A DNA stretch of 10,679 nucleotides from an uncultured Verrucomicrobiota bacterium (GTDB lineage Bacteria > Verrucomicrobiota > Verrucomicrobiia > Opitutales > Opitutaceae). The stretch lies in NCBI GenBank assembly GCA_903919625.1, contig CAIXIZ010000139.1:1-10679 (forward strand), written 5' to 3'. The notes under the pieces were generated by a model. The model was not told the DNA's origin. It did not search any database and saw only the letters and a program-made list of their open reading frames with translations. The position numbers and the translations under genes were made by a program. This document shows positions 1 through 5,462 of this stretch, piece by piece (position 1 is the stretch's first letter; each line of letters begins with the position of its first letter).

Positions 1-1
1 C

Positions 2-82
2 GCCGGCCGGACCTGGCTGGCCCCTGGACTCCGCAGCAATGGGCTCGGTTTTCGGGTGGCGCTCGCCCCGGTGCTGCCCTGA
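2..82 (+). CDS. C-terminal end of a SUMF1/formylglycine-generating-enzyme-like protein (5' truncated by window edge)
   Basis: Reading frame 2 is open from the window edge and ends at a TGA at 80-82, giving 26 residues that finish ..RSNGLGFRVALAPVLP. A final strand of the form GFR(V/L)xL, preceded by an arginine a few residues upstream, is the usual ending of the SUMF1 (FGE-sulfatase) fold. That fold occurs in formylglycine-generating enzymes, in EgtB/PvdO relatives, and as the tail of some bacterial protein kinases and surface proteins. Which of these it is cannot be told from the tail, and no catalytic cysteine region lies in the window. The following gene, rpsT, starts 82 bases later and is probably transcribed separately. 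The call rests on a short motif, so it is moderate. Confidence 0.55.
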   Translation, partial: AGRTWLAPGLRSNGLGFRVALAPVLP

Positions 83-164
83 GAGGCCGGGCCAGGGTGG
101 AATTCAACCTTGACTCGGGCGCAGGGGTTTGGGGTGCTGTCCGGCTAACAAACTTCCGTCCCTC

Positions 165-425
165 ATGGCCAACACCAAATCCGCAATCAAAGCCGCCCGC
201 AAGGCGGTCCGCCTCACCACCCGCAACAAAGGCGTCAAAACCCGCCTGAAATCGCTGCACAAGAAATTCGAGACCGCCGTTGCCGCCAAGGACGCGGCCG
301 CAGCCAAGACCGCCGGCCGCGCCTATGCGTCGGCCATGGGGAAGGCCGTGAAATCCGGTGTCGTGCATAAAAATGCCGCGAGCCGCGCCGCCGCGCATGT
401 CGCCAAGGCCGTCTTCGCGAAATAA
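165..425 (+). CDS. rpsT: 30S ribosomal protein S20
   Basis: This 86-residue, strongly basic protein is S20, a primary binder of 16S rRNA in the body of the small ribosomal subunit. It begins MANTKSAIKAARKAVRLT, the lysine/arginine-rich N-terminal helix typical of S20, and continues with the family's helical bundle (TRLKSLHKKFETAVAAKD, then a GRAYASAMGKAVKSGVVHKNAASR region). The residues KSGVVHKNAASR match the conserved S20 C-terminal helix. Length fits the family (about 85-90). The ATG at 165 is chosen because MANTKSA is the canonical start; an upstream in-frame TTG at 129 would add twelve residues unlike S20. No Shine-Dalgarno sequence precedes the ATG. A strong terminator follows 26 bases after the stop, so rpsT looks monocistronic or the last gene of its transcript. 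Confidence 0.97.
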   Translation: MANTKSAIKAARKAVRLTTRNKGVKTRLKSLHKKFETAVAAKDAAAAKTAGRAYASAMGKAVKSGVVHKNAASRAAAHVAKAVFAK

Positions 426-451
426 AAAGGAAAGACCATTTGGGCAATTTG

Positions 452-494
452 CACCCCGCAGGCTCACCTGAGCTGCGGGGTGGTTTGTTTTTTT
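452..494 (+). terminator. Rho-independent terminator of rpsT
   Basis: A perfect 10-bp stem pairs CACCCCGCAG (452-461) with CTGCGGGGTG (473-482). Three more pairs can form inside the 11-base loop (463-465 with 470-472). The stem is followed by a T-rich run, TTTGTTTTTTT, at 484-494. This is a textbook intrinsic terminator on the + strand and closes the rpsT transcript. Confidence 0.93.
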
Positions 495-738
495 CGGCGG
501 AGGGAAGGGCAGGAAGCCGGAAACGGACGGAGGCCGACGCCCCCTGCCGGAATCGGTTGCAATCTCCGCAATGGTTGGCATGCTGCCTCGCAATTCGACC
601 GAACCCCGATGGCCATGTTTTACCCGGATTTCATTCCACAACTGCGCACGCGCTGATCCTGTTGGCTGCATCCTCGTCCGGGACATTATGAAGGTCAAGG
701 CGTGCCCCCGCTGAATTTCCTCAACCCCGTCATTCCTG
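495..738. other. Intergenic region between rpsT terminator and 739 gene
   Basis: These 244 bases hold no convincing gene. Short open frames across it either run through the terminator hairpin or have no protein-like composition. The only candidate site is a weak sigma-70-like promoter near 662-689. Confidence 0.6.
662..689 (+). promoter_or_regulatory. Possible sigma-70-type promoter for the 739 gene
   Basis: TTGGCT (662-667; 4 of 6 consensus bases) is followed after 16 bases by CATTAT (684-689; 4 of 6). This would start a transcript near 696 and leave a leader of about 40 bases before the ATG at 739. It lies downstream of the rpsT terminator, where a new promoter is needed. The match is weak and is inference only. 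Confidence 0.25.
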
Positions 739-1965
739 ATGCGCCCGACCCAACTCCTCCCCGCCGCCGTCCTCACCGCGCTGCTCGCCTGCCCCGTCCG
801 TCCGGTCTTTGCCGATGGCGGGGCACGGGTGTCGCCTTACCGACGGCCGGCGCAGTTGCAGCAGCCCATCGCTCCTACGGCGGCGGCGCATCTGGAGGCC
901 GCCCGGAGCGCGCTCCAGACCGCGCTTGGCGCGATGAAAAATTTCGACAGCCCTGACGCCACCCTGAACTACGGCGGCCATTTCGCGCGCGCGCGCATGG
1001 ATACGGACAACGCCCTCACCGCCCTCACCGAGGCGGGCGCCTTTGTCGCCGCGCATCCTGCAGACAATGGCCTGGCTTCCGGCCCCGTGCCGGCCGGGGA
1101 GCCCGGTGCCCCGTCGCTGCCGGGTCTCCCGCAAACCATCGCCGACAGCCCGGAAGCACAGGCGGTGGATGCACTGCACGTCGCCCTCGCGGCGCTCGTC
1201 AACCCTCCCTCCAACGGCAACGGCGGTCCGGTGCTCGGCGATCTCGGGGGCCATCGCCCAAAGCTCATCGCCGCCGTGGCCCAAATCGGCAGCGACCTCA
1301 GCAATGGCCTGGCCTATTACAAAAATGTGCGGGGCGGAGGCACGGGCATCATCCCGCTCTCGGCGCCCGCCAATTTGTCGCCCGATTGGAAATTTGGCCC
1401 GACTGCCCGGACCTATCTGGAGAAGGTGAAAACGCTGCTGGACAGCCTGAGCCAGTCGCTCACGGCGAACTACCCGAACCGGGCGGATAGCGATCCGACC
1501 CAGGGCGGCTATGTGCCGAAGGCGCAGGGGGATTTGCGGCAGGCCGCCGAACATCTGACCGCGGCACTCACCTACCTGGACACGCATCACGAGGCTGGCG
1601 TGCTCATGCCCGGACCGGCCGGTCCCGAGCCTTCCAAGGTCCGGCGGGACAGCCGCGGCCTGCCCGCCGCCACCGCCAACAATCGTGGCGTGGTCGCGCT
1701 CTGGCCGGTGCGCAAGCAGGGAAACAACCCGGTGCGAAGGCTGAACGAAGACACGGTCCGGGAACTGAACACCATCCTTGGTTGGCTCCTGAACAACCCC
1801 TCCGCCGACTACCACGGCCCCGTGCTTGGCGACCTCGGCGGCTATCGCGGCAAAATCATGGACGATCTTGGCCAGACCCTCGCCGACACCCGCGCCGCCT
1901 TCGACTATGTCCTAGGCCAAGGTCCGGCGGCCGACGCCATACCCAAACCCGTGACTTCCCCATGA
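739..1965 (+). CDS. Exported four-repeat helical protein of unknown function
   Basis: I do not recognise this 408-residue protein. It starts with an export signal (residues 1-25): a short basic N-end and a hydrophobic stretch, with a VFA-D signal-peptidase site at 23-26. LLAC at 15-18 could alternatively be a lipobox, making it a lipoprotein. The mature part is Ala/Leu/Pro-rich and contains four related units of about 50-57 residues (near 51-103, 142-194, 224-280 and 339-391). Each is a helix, a loop and a second helix that opens with GG(H/Y): GGH at 79-81, GGH at 170-172, GGY at 256-258, GGY at 367-369. Units 2 and 4 share GPVLGDLGG almost exactly. Proline/glycine-rich linkers separate the units. 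The likely site is the periplasm or outer membrane, perhaps as a binding or structural scaffold; no catalytic motif is seen. The ATG is chosen because it opens the signal peptide. No Shine-Dalgarno site precedes it. The stop overlaps the next ATG (ATGA). Confidence 0.8.
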   Translation: MRPTQLLPAAVLTALLACPVRPVFADGGARVSPYRRPAQLQQPIAPTAAAHLEAARSALQTALGAMKNFDSPDATLNYGGHFARARMDTDNALTALTEAGAFVAAHPADNGLASGPVPAGEPGAPSLPGLPQTIADSPEAQAVDALHVALAALVNPPSNGNGGPVLGDLGGHRPKLIAAVAQIGSDLSNGLAYYKNVRGGGTGIIPLSAPANLSPDWKFGPTARTYLEKVKTLLDSLSQSLTANYPNRADSDPTQGGYVPKAQGDLRQAAEHLTAALTYLDTHHEAGVLMPGPAGPEPSKVRRDSRGLPAATANNRGVVALWPVRKQGNNPVRRLNEDTVRELNTILGWLLNNPSADYHGPVLGDLGGYRGKIMDDLGQTLADTRAAFDYVLGQGPAADAIPKPVTSP

Positions 1966-2213
1966 GCGCGCGTGATTTCACGCGGTCGCGCTGCACACCG
2001 ATGTCGCCAGTCAGACCGAACCATTATGCTGACGGTGTCCTCATGTATGAAAACTGCACTTCCCTAGATCCCGAGCAATGGTTTGTCGCATCGGAACTTA
2101 TTTCAGATCGACAAAACGTTATCAAGTATTTAATAAATACGACTATCGAAGAAAATTACAAACATGGCAGGGAATATTTTACGGGATTATTGATAGATAA
2201 GGTTGGCAAATAA
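1962..2213 (+). CDS. Small hypothetical protein at the left edge of the low-GC patch
   Basis: This 83-residue frame begins with an ATG overlapping the stop of the preceding gene (ATGA) and ends with TAA at 2211-2213. I do not recognise it. It has no signal peptide or membrane segment. Its C-terminal half (..YLINTTIEENYKHGREYF..) looks soluble and helical. The first 25 or so codons are GC-rich like the upstream gene and the rest is AT-rich, so the composition changes inside the frame. Later in-frame ATGs at 2001 and 2043 would give 70 or 56 residues and could be the true start if the junction of an insertion lies within it. No Shine-Dalgarno site precedes any of the three. The next gene begins 10 bases after its stop, which suggests co-transcription. 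It could also be a fragment rather than an intact gene. Confidence 0.45.
   Translation: MSARDFTRSRCTPMSPVRPNHYADGVLMYENCTSLDPEQWFVASELISDRQNVIKYLINTTIEENYKHGREYFTGLLIDKVGK
1969..1984. repeat. Near-perfect palindrome just after the 739 gene stop
   Basis: CGCGTGA (1969-1975) and TCACGCG (1978-1984) are exact inverted repeats separated by TT. It could act as a small hairpin (6 bp, four-base loop) or as a protein-binding dyad. No T-run follows, so it is not a normal intrinsic terminator. It lies inside the first codons of the 1962 ORF. Confidence 0.5.
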
Positions 2214-2223
2214 ATATCATAGC

Positions 2224-2691
2224 ATGAATATTATGTGCTCGATATCAATAGGCCTCGTTGCCTTGACATTTGCTGGCTGTCGGCCGTCGCTGCCACACGA
2301 TGCTGCTGTTCTTGTAAGTAATCTTGGCGAGGAGCATAACGCAGATTTGAGATATAAAATATTATTGAAAAGCGGACGCAGTGCTACCATTGAAATTGGA
2401 GATTCCAAGGGTTGGCTTAAGATCAGCCTAGTAAAAACAGATTGGGATACTGGGGCTGTAACTGCATATTATAGCAAGACAAGTAAATTTACTTTCAATC
2501 AAAAGCCATATGCGCACTCTGAAAACCAACTTGACCCTGGCGTGCTGCGTTTTGATGAATTGGGTGTTATCATCGAATTGCAGTTCGGGACACCTACTGC
2601 CTCATATCTTTCGATACTGCAAGGAGAGGGTGCTGTAATACGTCGGGTTGAAGGACCAGATGGGAAAGATGAGCCACTTACCCAAGATTGA
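2224..2691 (+). CDS. Predicted lipoprotein of unknown family
   Basis: This 155-residue protein opens with a lipoprotein signal: MNIMC, a hydrophobic core (SISIGLVALTF) and the lipobox FAGC with the lipidated cysteine at residue 19. The mature protein of about 137 residues alternates polar and hydrophobic residues in a way that suggests beta strands (for example RYKILLKSGRSATIEIGD at 43-60, then WLKISLVKTDW at 64-74). It has no recognisable catalytic motif. The ATG at 2224 is preferred because it starts the signal peptide directly; an in-frame TTG at 2203 would add seven residues and overlap the preceding frame. Codon use is AT-rich, unlike the flanking genes, which points to recent transfer. 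It should be anchored in the outer or inner membrane facing the periplasm. I do not recognise the family. Confidence 0.7.
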   Translation: MNIMCSISIGLVALTFAGCRPSLPHDAAVLVSNLGEEHNADLRYKILLKSGRSATIEIGDSKGWLKISLVKTDWDTGAVTAYYSKTSKFTFNQKPYAHSENQLDPGVLRFDELGVIIELQFGTPTASYLSILQGEGAVIRRVEGPDGKDEPLTQD

Positions 2692-2746
2692 GTTGTTGCC
2701 GATATTTTTATAATCGTAAAAGTGCCAAATTGAGCGCGTAAGGATT

Positions 2747-2896
2747 TTGAACCAAGCCGAAGGGGTCAACCCCAAAAATGGTCGCCCTATTATCCTAAAA
2801 AATGTGTCCAGGATTACGTTGGTACCACAAGATAATGGAATTGATGTTTCCGATGAGGATGCAACTAGGACTTGTTTGCACCGTATCCATTCGTAA
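2747..2896 (+). CDS. Possible 49-codon ORF, unrecognised; may be a gene remnant
   Basis: A frame open from 2720 to the TAA at 2894-2896 reads as plausible protein (..NPKNGRPIILKNVSRITL.., then a VSDEDATR segment near the end). There is no ATG. TTG at 2747 is the only usual start near the N-end, and AAGG at 2740-2743 sits too close to serve as a good ribosome site. The residue mix is like a folded protein rather than a random frame, so it could be a short gene with an unusual start or the decayed remnant of a longer one. A TAA at 2717-2719 closes the frame upstream, and TAA TAG closes it downstream. Confidence 0.25.
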   Translation: MNQAEGVNPKNGRPIILKNVSRITLVPQDNGIDVSDEDATRTCLHRIHS

Positions 2897-3050
2897 TAGA
2901 ATCAATTAAGGTATCTTGGCGCCTGATAAGCGGCCTACTGCGTCACGACCTTGTCTGGTTGCCATGGTTACGCCTTGAATCCGCCAGAAAATCAACAATA
3001 TCGGTCGAGCCTCCGTTGGCCTGGGCCCGCGCAGGCCTTCATCGTCCATC

Positions 3051-3983
3051 ATGCCCGCCTACGTCAGCATCAGCCAATTGTCCAAGCGCTACGGCGCGGT
3101 CGAGGCGGTGCACGGGCTAAGCCTCCAGATCGAGCGGGGCGAGGTCTTCGGTTTGCTCGGGCCAAATGGCGCGGGCAAAACGACCACGATTGAGTGCCTG
3201 GTCGGGTTGCGCGATCCGGATCAGGGCGAAATTTTCATTGGCGGCCACGATCTGCGGCGCCAGCCAGCCGCCGCCAAGGCAAAGATTGGCGTCGCATTGC
3301 AATCGCCCTCGCTGCCCGGCCGGATCACCCCGCGCGAGGCGTTGCGCCTGTTCGGCACGTTCTACCCGGAGGCGGTCGCGCCCGAGACGCTGCTGGCGCG
3401 TTTCAACCTGACTGTGCAGGCCGACCGCCGCCTCGAAGACCTGTCCGGCGGTCAGCGGCAGCGGGTGTCGCTCGCGCTGGCGTTCGTGAACCAGCCCGAG
3501 CTGGTGGTGCTGGACGAGCCCAGCGCCGGGCTGGATCCGCAGGCGCGCCGGGATATTTGCGACCAAATCGCGCACCTGAAGGCGGCCGGGCATACGGTGC
3601 TGTTGTCCACCCACGATCTGGCGGAGGCCGAGCAGTGGTGCGACCGAATTGCCATCGTGCACCAGGGCCGGGTTGTCGCCACCGGCACCCCGCGCGATCT
3701 GGTGGCGCAGGCGAGAACGCGGCAGTCGGTCACGCTGGTGACGGCCCGGCCGCCCGAAGCCGCATGGCTCGCCCGGCTGGCCGGCAGTGAAGCGGTGGCG
3801 CTCGACGGCAAAACGGCGCGGTGGGAAACAACCGACGCAGCCGCCACGATCGCGGGCATCTCGGCAATGCTGGCCGAGCATTCCCTCGGATTGGTTGAGC
3901 TGCAGGTCAGGCCGGCCTCGCTGGAGGCGGTCTTTCTCCAGCTCACCGCCTTGCCAGCCCCGGCTGAAGCCCGCAACCCATGA
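3051..3983 (+). CDS. ABC-2 type exporter, ATP-binding protein
   Basis: This 310-residue protein is the cytosolic ATPase of an ABC exporter and powers the permease encoded next. All nucleotide-binding motifs are intact: Walker A GPNGAGKT (37-44), Q-loop Gln84, signature LSGGQ (131-135), Walker B LVVLDEP with catalytic Glu156, D-loop SAGLD (158-162) and switch His188. The ABC domain (about 1-215) is followed by a roughly 95-residue C-terminal regulatory region ending ..SLEAVFLQLT, typical of the CcmA/DrrA-like ABC-2 group. The ATG at 3051 is the only sensible start: the frame is closed by a TGA at 2976-2978 and no GTG or TTG lies between. No Shine-Dalgarno site precedes it. Its stop overlaps the permease ATG (ATGA), so the two are translationally coupled. 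The substrate cannot be told; drug, lipid and polysaccharide exporters all use this family. Confidence 0.95.
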   Translation: MPAYVSISQLSKRYGAVEAVHGLSLQIERGEVFGLLGPNGAGKTTTIECLVGLRDPDQGEIFIGGHDLRRQPAAAKAKIGVALQSPSLPGRITPREALRLFGTFYPEAVAPETLLARFNLTVQADRRLEDLSGGQRQRVSLALAFVNQPELVVLDEPSAGLDPQARRDICDQIAHLKAAGHTVLLSTHDLAEAEQWCDRIAIVHQGRVVATGTPRDLVAQARTRQSVTLVTARPPEAAWLARLAGSEAVALDGKTARWETTDAAATIAGISAMLAEHSLGLVELQVRPASLEAVFLQLTALPAPAEARNP

Positions 3984-5323
3984 ACAGCTTCGCCGCACAT
4001 TTCGCGATCTCGTGGCGCTTGCATCTGCGCAACCGCATGGCTCTGGCCTACGGCTATATTTTCCCCCTGATGTTTCTGGGGGTATTCTGGGTGCTCTACC
4101 GGCATGAGGCGCCGCCGTTGTTCCGGCATCTCGGGGAATTGCTCACCGTCACCATTCTCGGCGGCGCCTGTTTCGGTCTGCCCACGACGCTGGTCAGCGA
4201 GCGCGAGCAGGGAGTCTGGCGGCGATACCGGCTGACCCCGGTGCCGCTGGGCCGGCTGCTGGCCAGCACGGTGGCCGCGCGGTTCGGCATCATCGTGAGC
4301 GCGGGCCTGCTGCAGCTGGCCGCCGCCTTTGCCGTCGGCATGCCACTGCCCGCCCATCCGGTCGCGCTGGCCGTGGCTTTCGCAGTCGCGGCACTGGCGT
4401 TCATCGGGCTCGGGCTGCTGATGGCGATGCTGGCCGACACCGTGTCCGCCGTGCAGGCGCTCGGGCAGTGCGTGTTTCTTCCCATGCTGGTGATCGGCGG
4501 GGTGGCCGTGCCGGTCGCGAGTCTGCCCCACTGGGCGCAGCGGCTTGCCAATGTTTTCCCCGGCCGTTACGCGGTGGAGTCGATGCAGTCGGCCACGACC
4601 GGCACCGATCTGTCCGCCCTGCCGTGGCAACTGGCGATGCTGGCCCTAACCGGGCTCGCCGCCGCGCTGGCCGCGATGAGGCTGTTTCGCTGGGACCTCG
4701 GGCAGCGCTTCGCCGCGCTGCCGGGCAAGGCCTGGCTGGGGTTCATCCTGGCCGCGTGGCTGGCCGCCGGATCGCTGGCGGACTGGCGTGATCGGGCGGC
4801 GGCTCCGGTCACGGTTGCGCCGGCCGTCGTGGCCGCGGGTGCCCGGGCGCCCTGGAAAAATATCACGGCAAAGGACATCGACGCGCTGAATTTCCAGGGA
4901 CCGAGCGACGACGGCGTCGTGGCCCCGTTTGCGCCGGAGGACGACATCCCCGATGACTCGGACCAGGTGCAGCTCCAGGAGCTGCGCGCCGCGTTGCCCC
5001 GCTGGGAGCCGGGGGCGCGCGGGGACGATCTCCAGCGCGTGCGGAATCTGCTCTGCGTGGCGGCCGTGGCCGACATCACACAGCAACCCACGGAACGCTA
5101 CATCCCAGGCGTGGTGCTGGCCCAGCTGCGGACCGTTTTCCCGCAGGACCAGCTCATCCAGATGCTGACCTGGATTGCACTGCACCCGGACGAAGGCACG
5201 GTCCTGCAAAATGTGTCCGAGCTGGGGGTGGACGGGGTGGCGGGCGGACCGCAGATGGTGCGCGAACGCTCCCACTATTACGCCCTTAAATGCATTGCCC
5301 GCCTCATTGGCGGGCAACCGTGA
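3980..5323 (+). CDS. ABC-2 type exporter permease with C-terminal extracytoplasmic extension
   Basis: This is the membrane partner of the upstream ATPase. Residues 1-240 form a classic ABC-2 membrane domain with six likely helices (about 23-41, 54-72, 100-120, 127-150, 161-181, 213-234). It includes the coupling-helix region SEREQGVWRRYRLTPVP (73-89) and the LPHWAQRLANVFPGRYAVE stretch (182-200) characteristic of these permeases. Ordinary members stop near 250 residues. Here a seventh hydrophobic segment (about 251-267) is followed by a Pro/Ala linker and a soluble domain to residue 447. The domain has an acidic stretch (EDDIPDDSD, 320-328), two cysteines (359, 438) and a conserved-looking end (GGPQMVRERSHYYALK, 422-437). 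With cytosolic N-terminus, an odd helix count would place the domain outside the inner membrane. Its function is unknown to me. The start is set by the ATGA overlap. Confidence 0.9.
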   Translation: MNSFAAHFAISWRLHLRNRMALAYGYIFPLMFLGVFWVLYRHEAPPLFRHLGELLTVTILGGACFGLPTTLVSEREQGVWRRYRLTPVPLGRLLASTVAARFGIIVSAGLLQLAAAFAVGMPLPAHPVALAVAFAVAALAFIGLGLLMAMLADTVSAVQALGQCVFLPMLVIGGVAVPVASLPHWAQRLANVFPGRYAVESMQSATTGTDLSALPWQLAMLALTGLAAALAAMRLFRWDLGQRFAALPGKAWLGFILAAWLAAGSLADWRDRAAAPVTVAPAVVAAGARAPWKNITAKDIDALNFQGPSDDGVVAPFAPEDDIPDDSDQVQLQELRAALPRWEPGARGDDLQRVRNLLCVAAVADITQQPTERYIPGVVLAQLRTVFPQDQLIQMLTWIALHPDEGTVLQNVSELGVDGVAGGPQMVRERSHYYALKCIARLIGGQP

Positions 5324-5338
5324 ACGGGGACGGGTCGC

Positions 5339-5407
5339 GGAGGATGGAGGAGGTGGAGAGAGAGGACGGACGGTGGAAGAGGGGGAGGAAAATAATCAGA
5401 AAGAAGC
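5339..5407 (+). repeat. Purine-rich degenerate GGANGGA tract
   Basis: About 69 bases of almost pure A/G on the + strand, with only eight or nine pyrimidines. It contains repeated variants of GGANGGA (such as GGATGGA and GGACGGA). It lies in the spacer between the ABC permease stop and the addB start and encodes nothing recognisable. It may be a decayed tandem repeat or a spacer expanded by slippage. Confidence 0.5.
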
Positions 5408-5421
5408 TGGGGCGGCTTTTT

Positions 5422-5447
5422 ATCCGTGTTGATCCGTGCAATCCGTG
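5422..5447 (+). repeat. Triple ATCCGTG intergenic repeat
   Basis: The heptamer ATCCGTG occurs three times in a row, at 5422, 5432 and 5441, separated by three and two bases. From memory, spaced ATCCGTG arrays of this kind recur between genes in many environmental bacterial genomes, including Verrucomicrobia; their role is not known to me. It ends 15 bases before the ATG of the addB-like gene and so lies in that gene's leader or promoter region. Confidence 0.65.
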
Positions 5448-5462
5448 GTAACGCCTTCCGGC

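Larger units (their letters stand above)
1985..3040. other. Low-GC patch, probably acquired DNA
   Basis: G+C drops sharply compared with both flanks: a hand count gives 27% for 2101-2160 and 32% for 2161-2220, against roughly two-thirds G+C in the neighbouring genes. The patch holds the end of the 1962 ORF, a predicted lipoprotein (2224-2691), a possible short ORF (2747-2896) and, from 2897 to 3050, about 150 bases in which I see nothing functional. Composition returns to normal at about 3000-3050. No transposase, integrase, tRNA or flanking direct repeat was found, so the route of entry is unknown and the boundaries are approximate. Confidence 0.6.

Noticed and set aside
110..115. TTGACT as a -35 box for rpsT
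   Set aside because: Good -35 match, but no acceptable -10 hexamer occurs 15-19 bases downstream.
440..691. Short + strand frame after rpsT
   Set aside because: It reads through the rpsT terminator hairpin and has no protein-like composition or good start.
730..1815. Long open frame of 361 codons on the minus strand opposite the 739 gene
   Set aside because: High-GC coding DNA often leaves the opposite strand open. The antisense translation is Arg/Gly/His-rich with no motif, while the + strand frame has a signal peptide and internal repeats.
2263..2268. TTGACA inside the low-GC patch
   Set aside because: It lies in the signal-peptide codons of the lipoprotein gene with no -10 box at proper spacing; most likely chance.
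2764..2775. GGGGTCAACCCC hairpin as a terminator after the lipoprotein gene
   Set aside because: The stem is only 4-5 bp with a tiny loop and no T-run follows on the + strand.
2872..3193. Two overlapping + strand frames between the low-GC patch and the ABC ATPase gene
   Set aside because: Both have TTG starts and run deep into the ATPase gene in other frames; the translations resemble nothing and overlap a certain gene.
3117..4630. Long minus-strand frames opposite the ABC transporter genes
   Set aside because: The + strand encodes clear ABC motifs there; the antisense translations are low-complexity shadows.
5401..5421. AAGC...GCTT hairpin with T-run as terminator of the ABC operon
   Set aside because: Only four firm base pairs, extended by a wobble and A-T pairs that use up the T-run; too weak to call.
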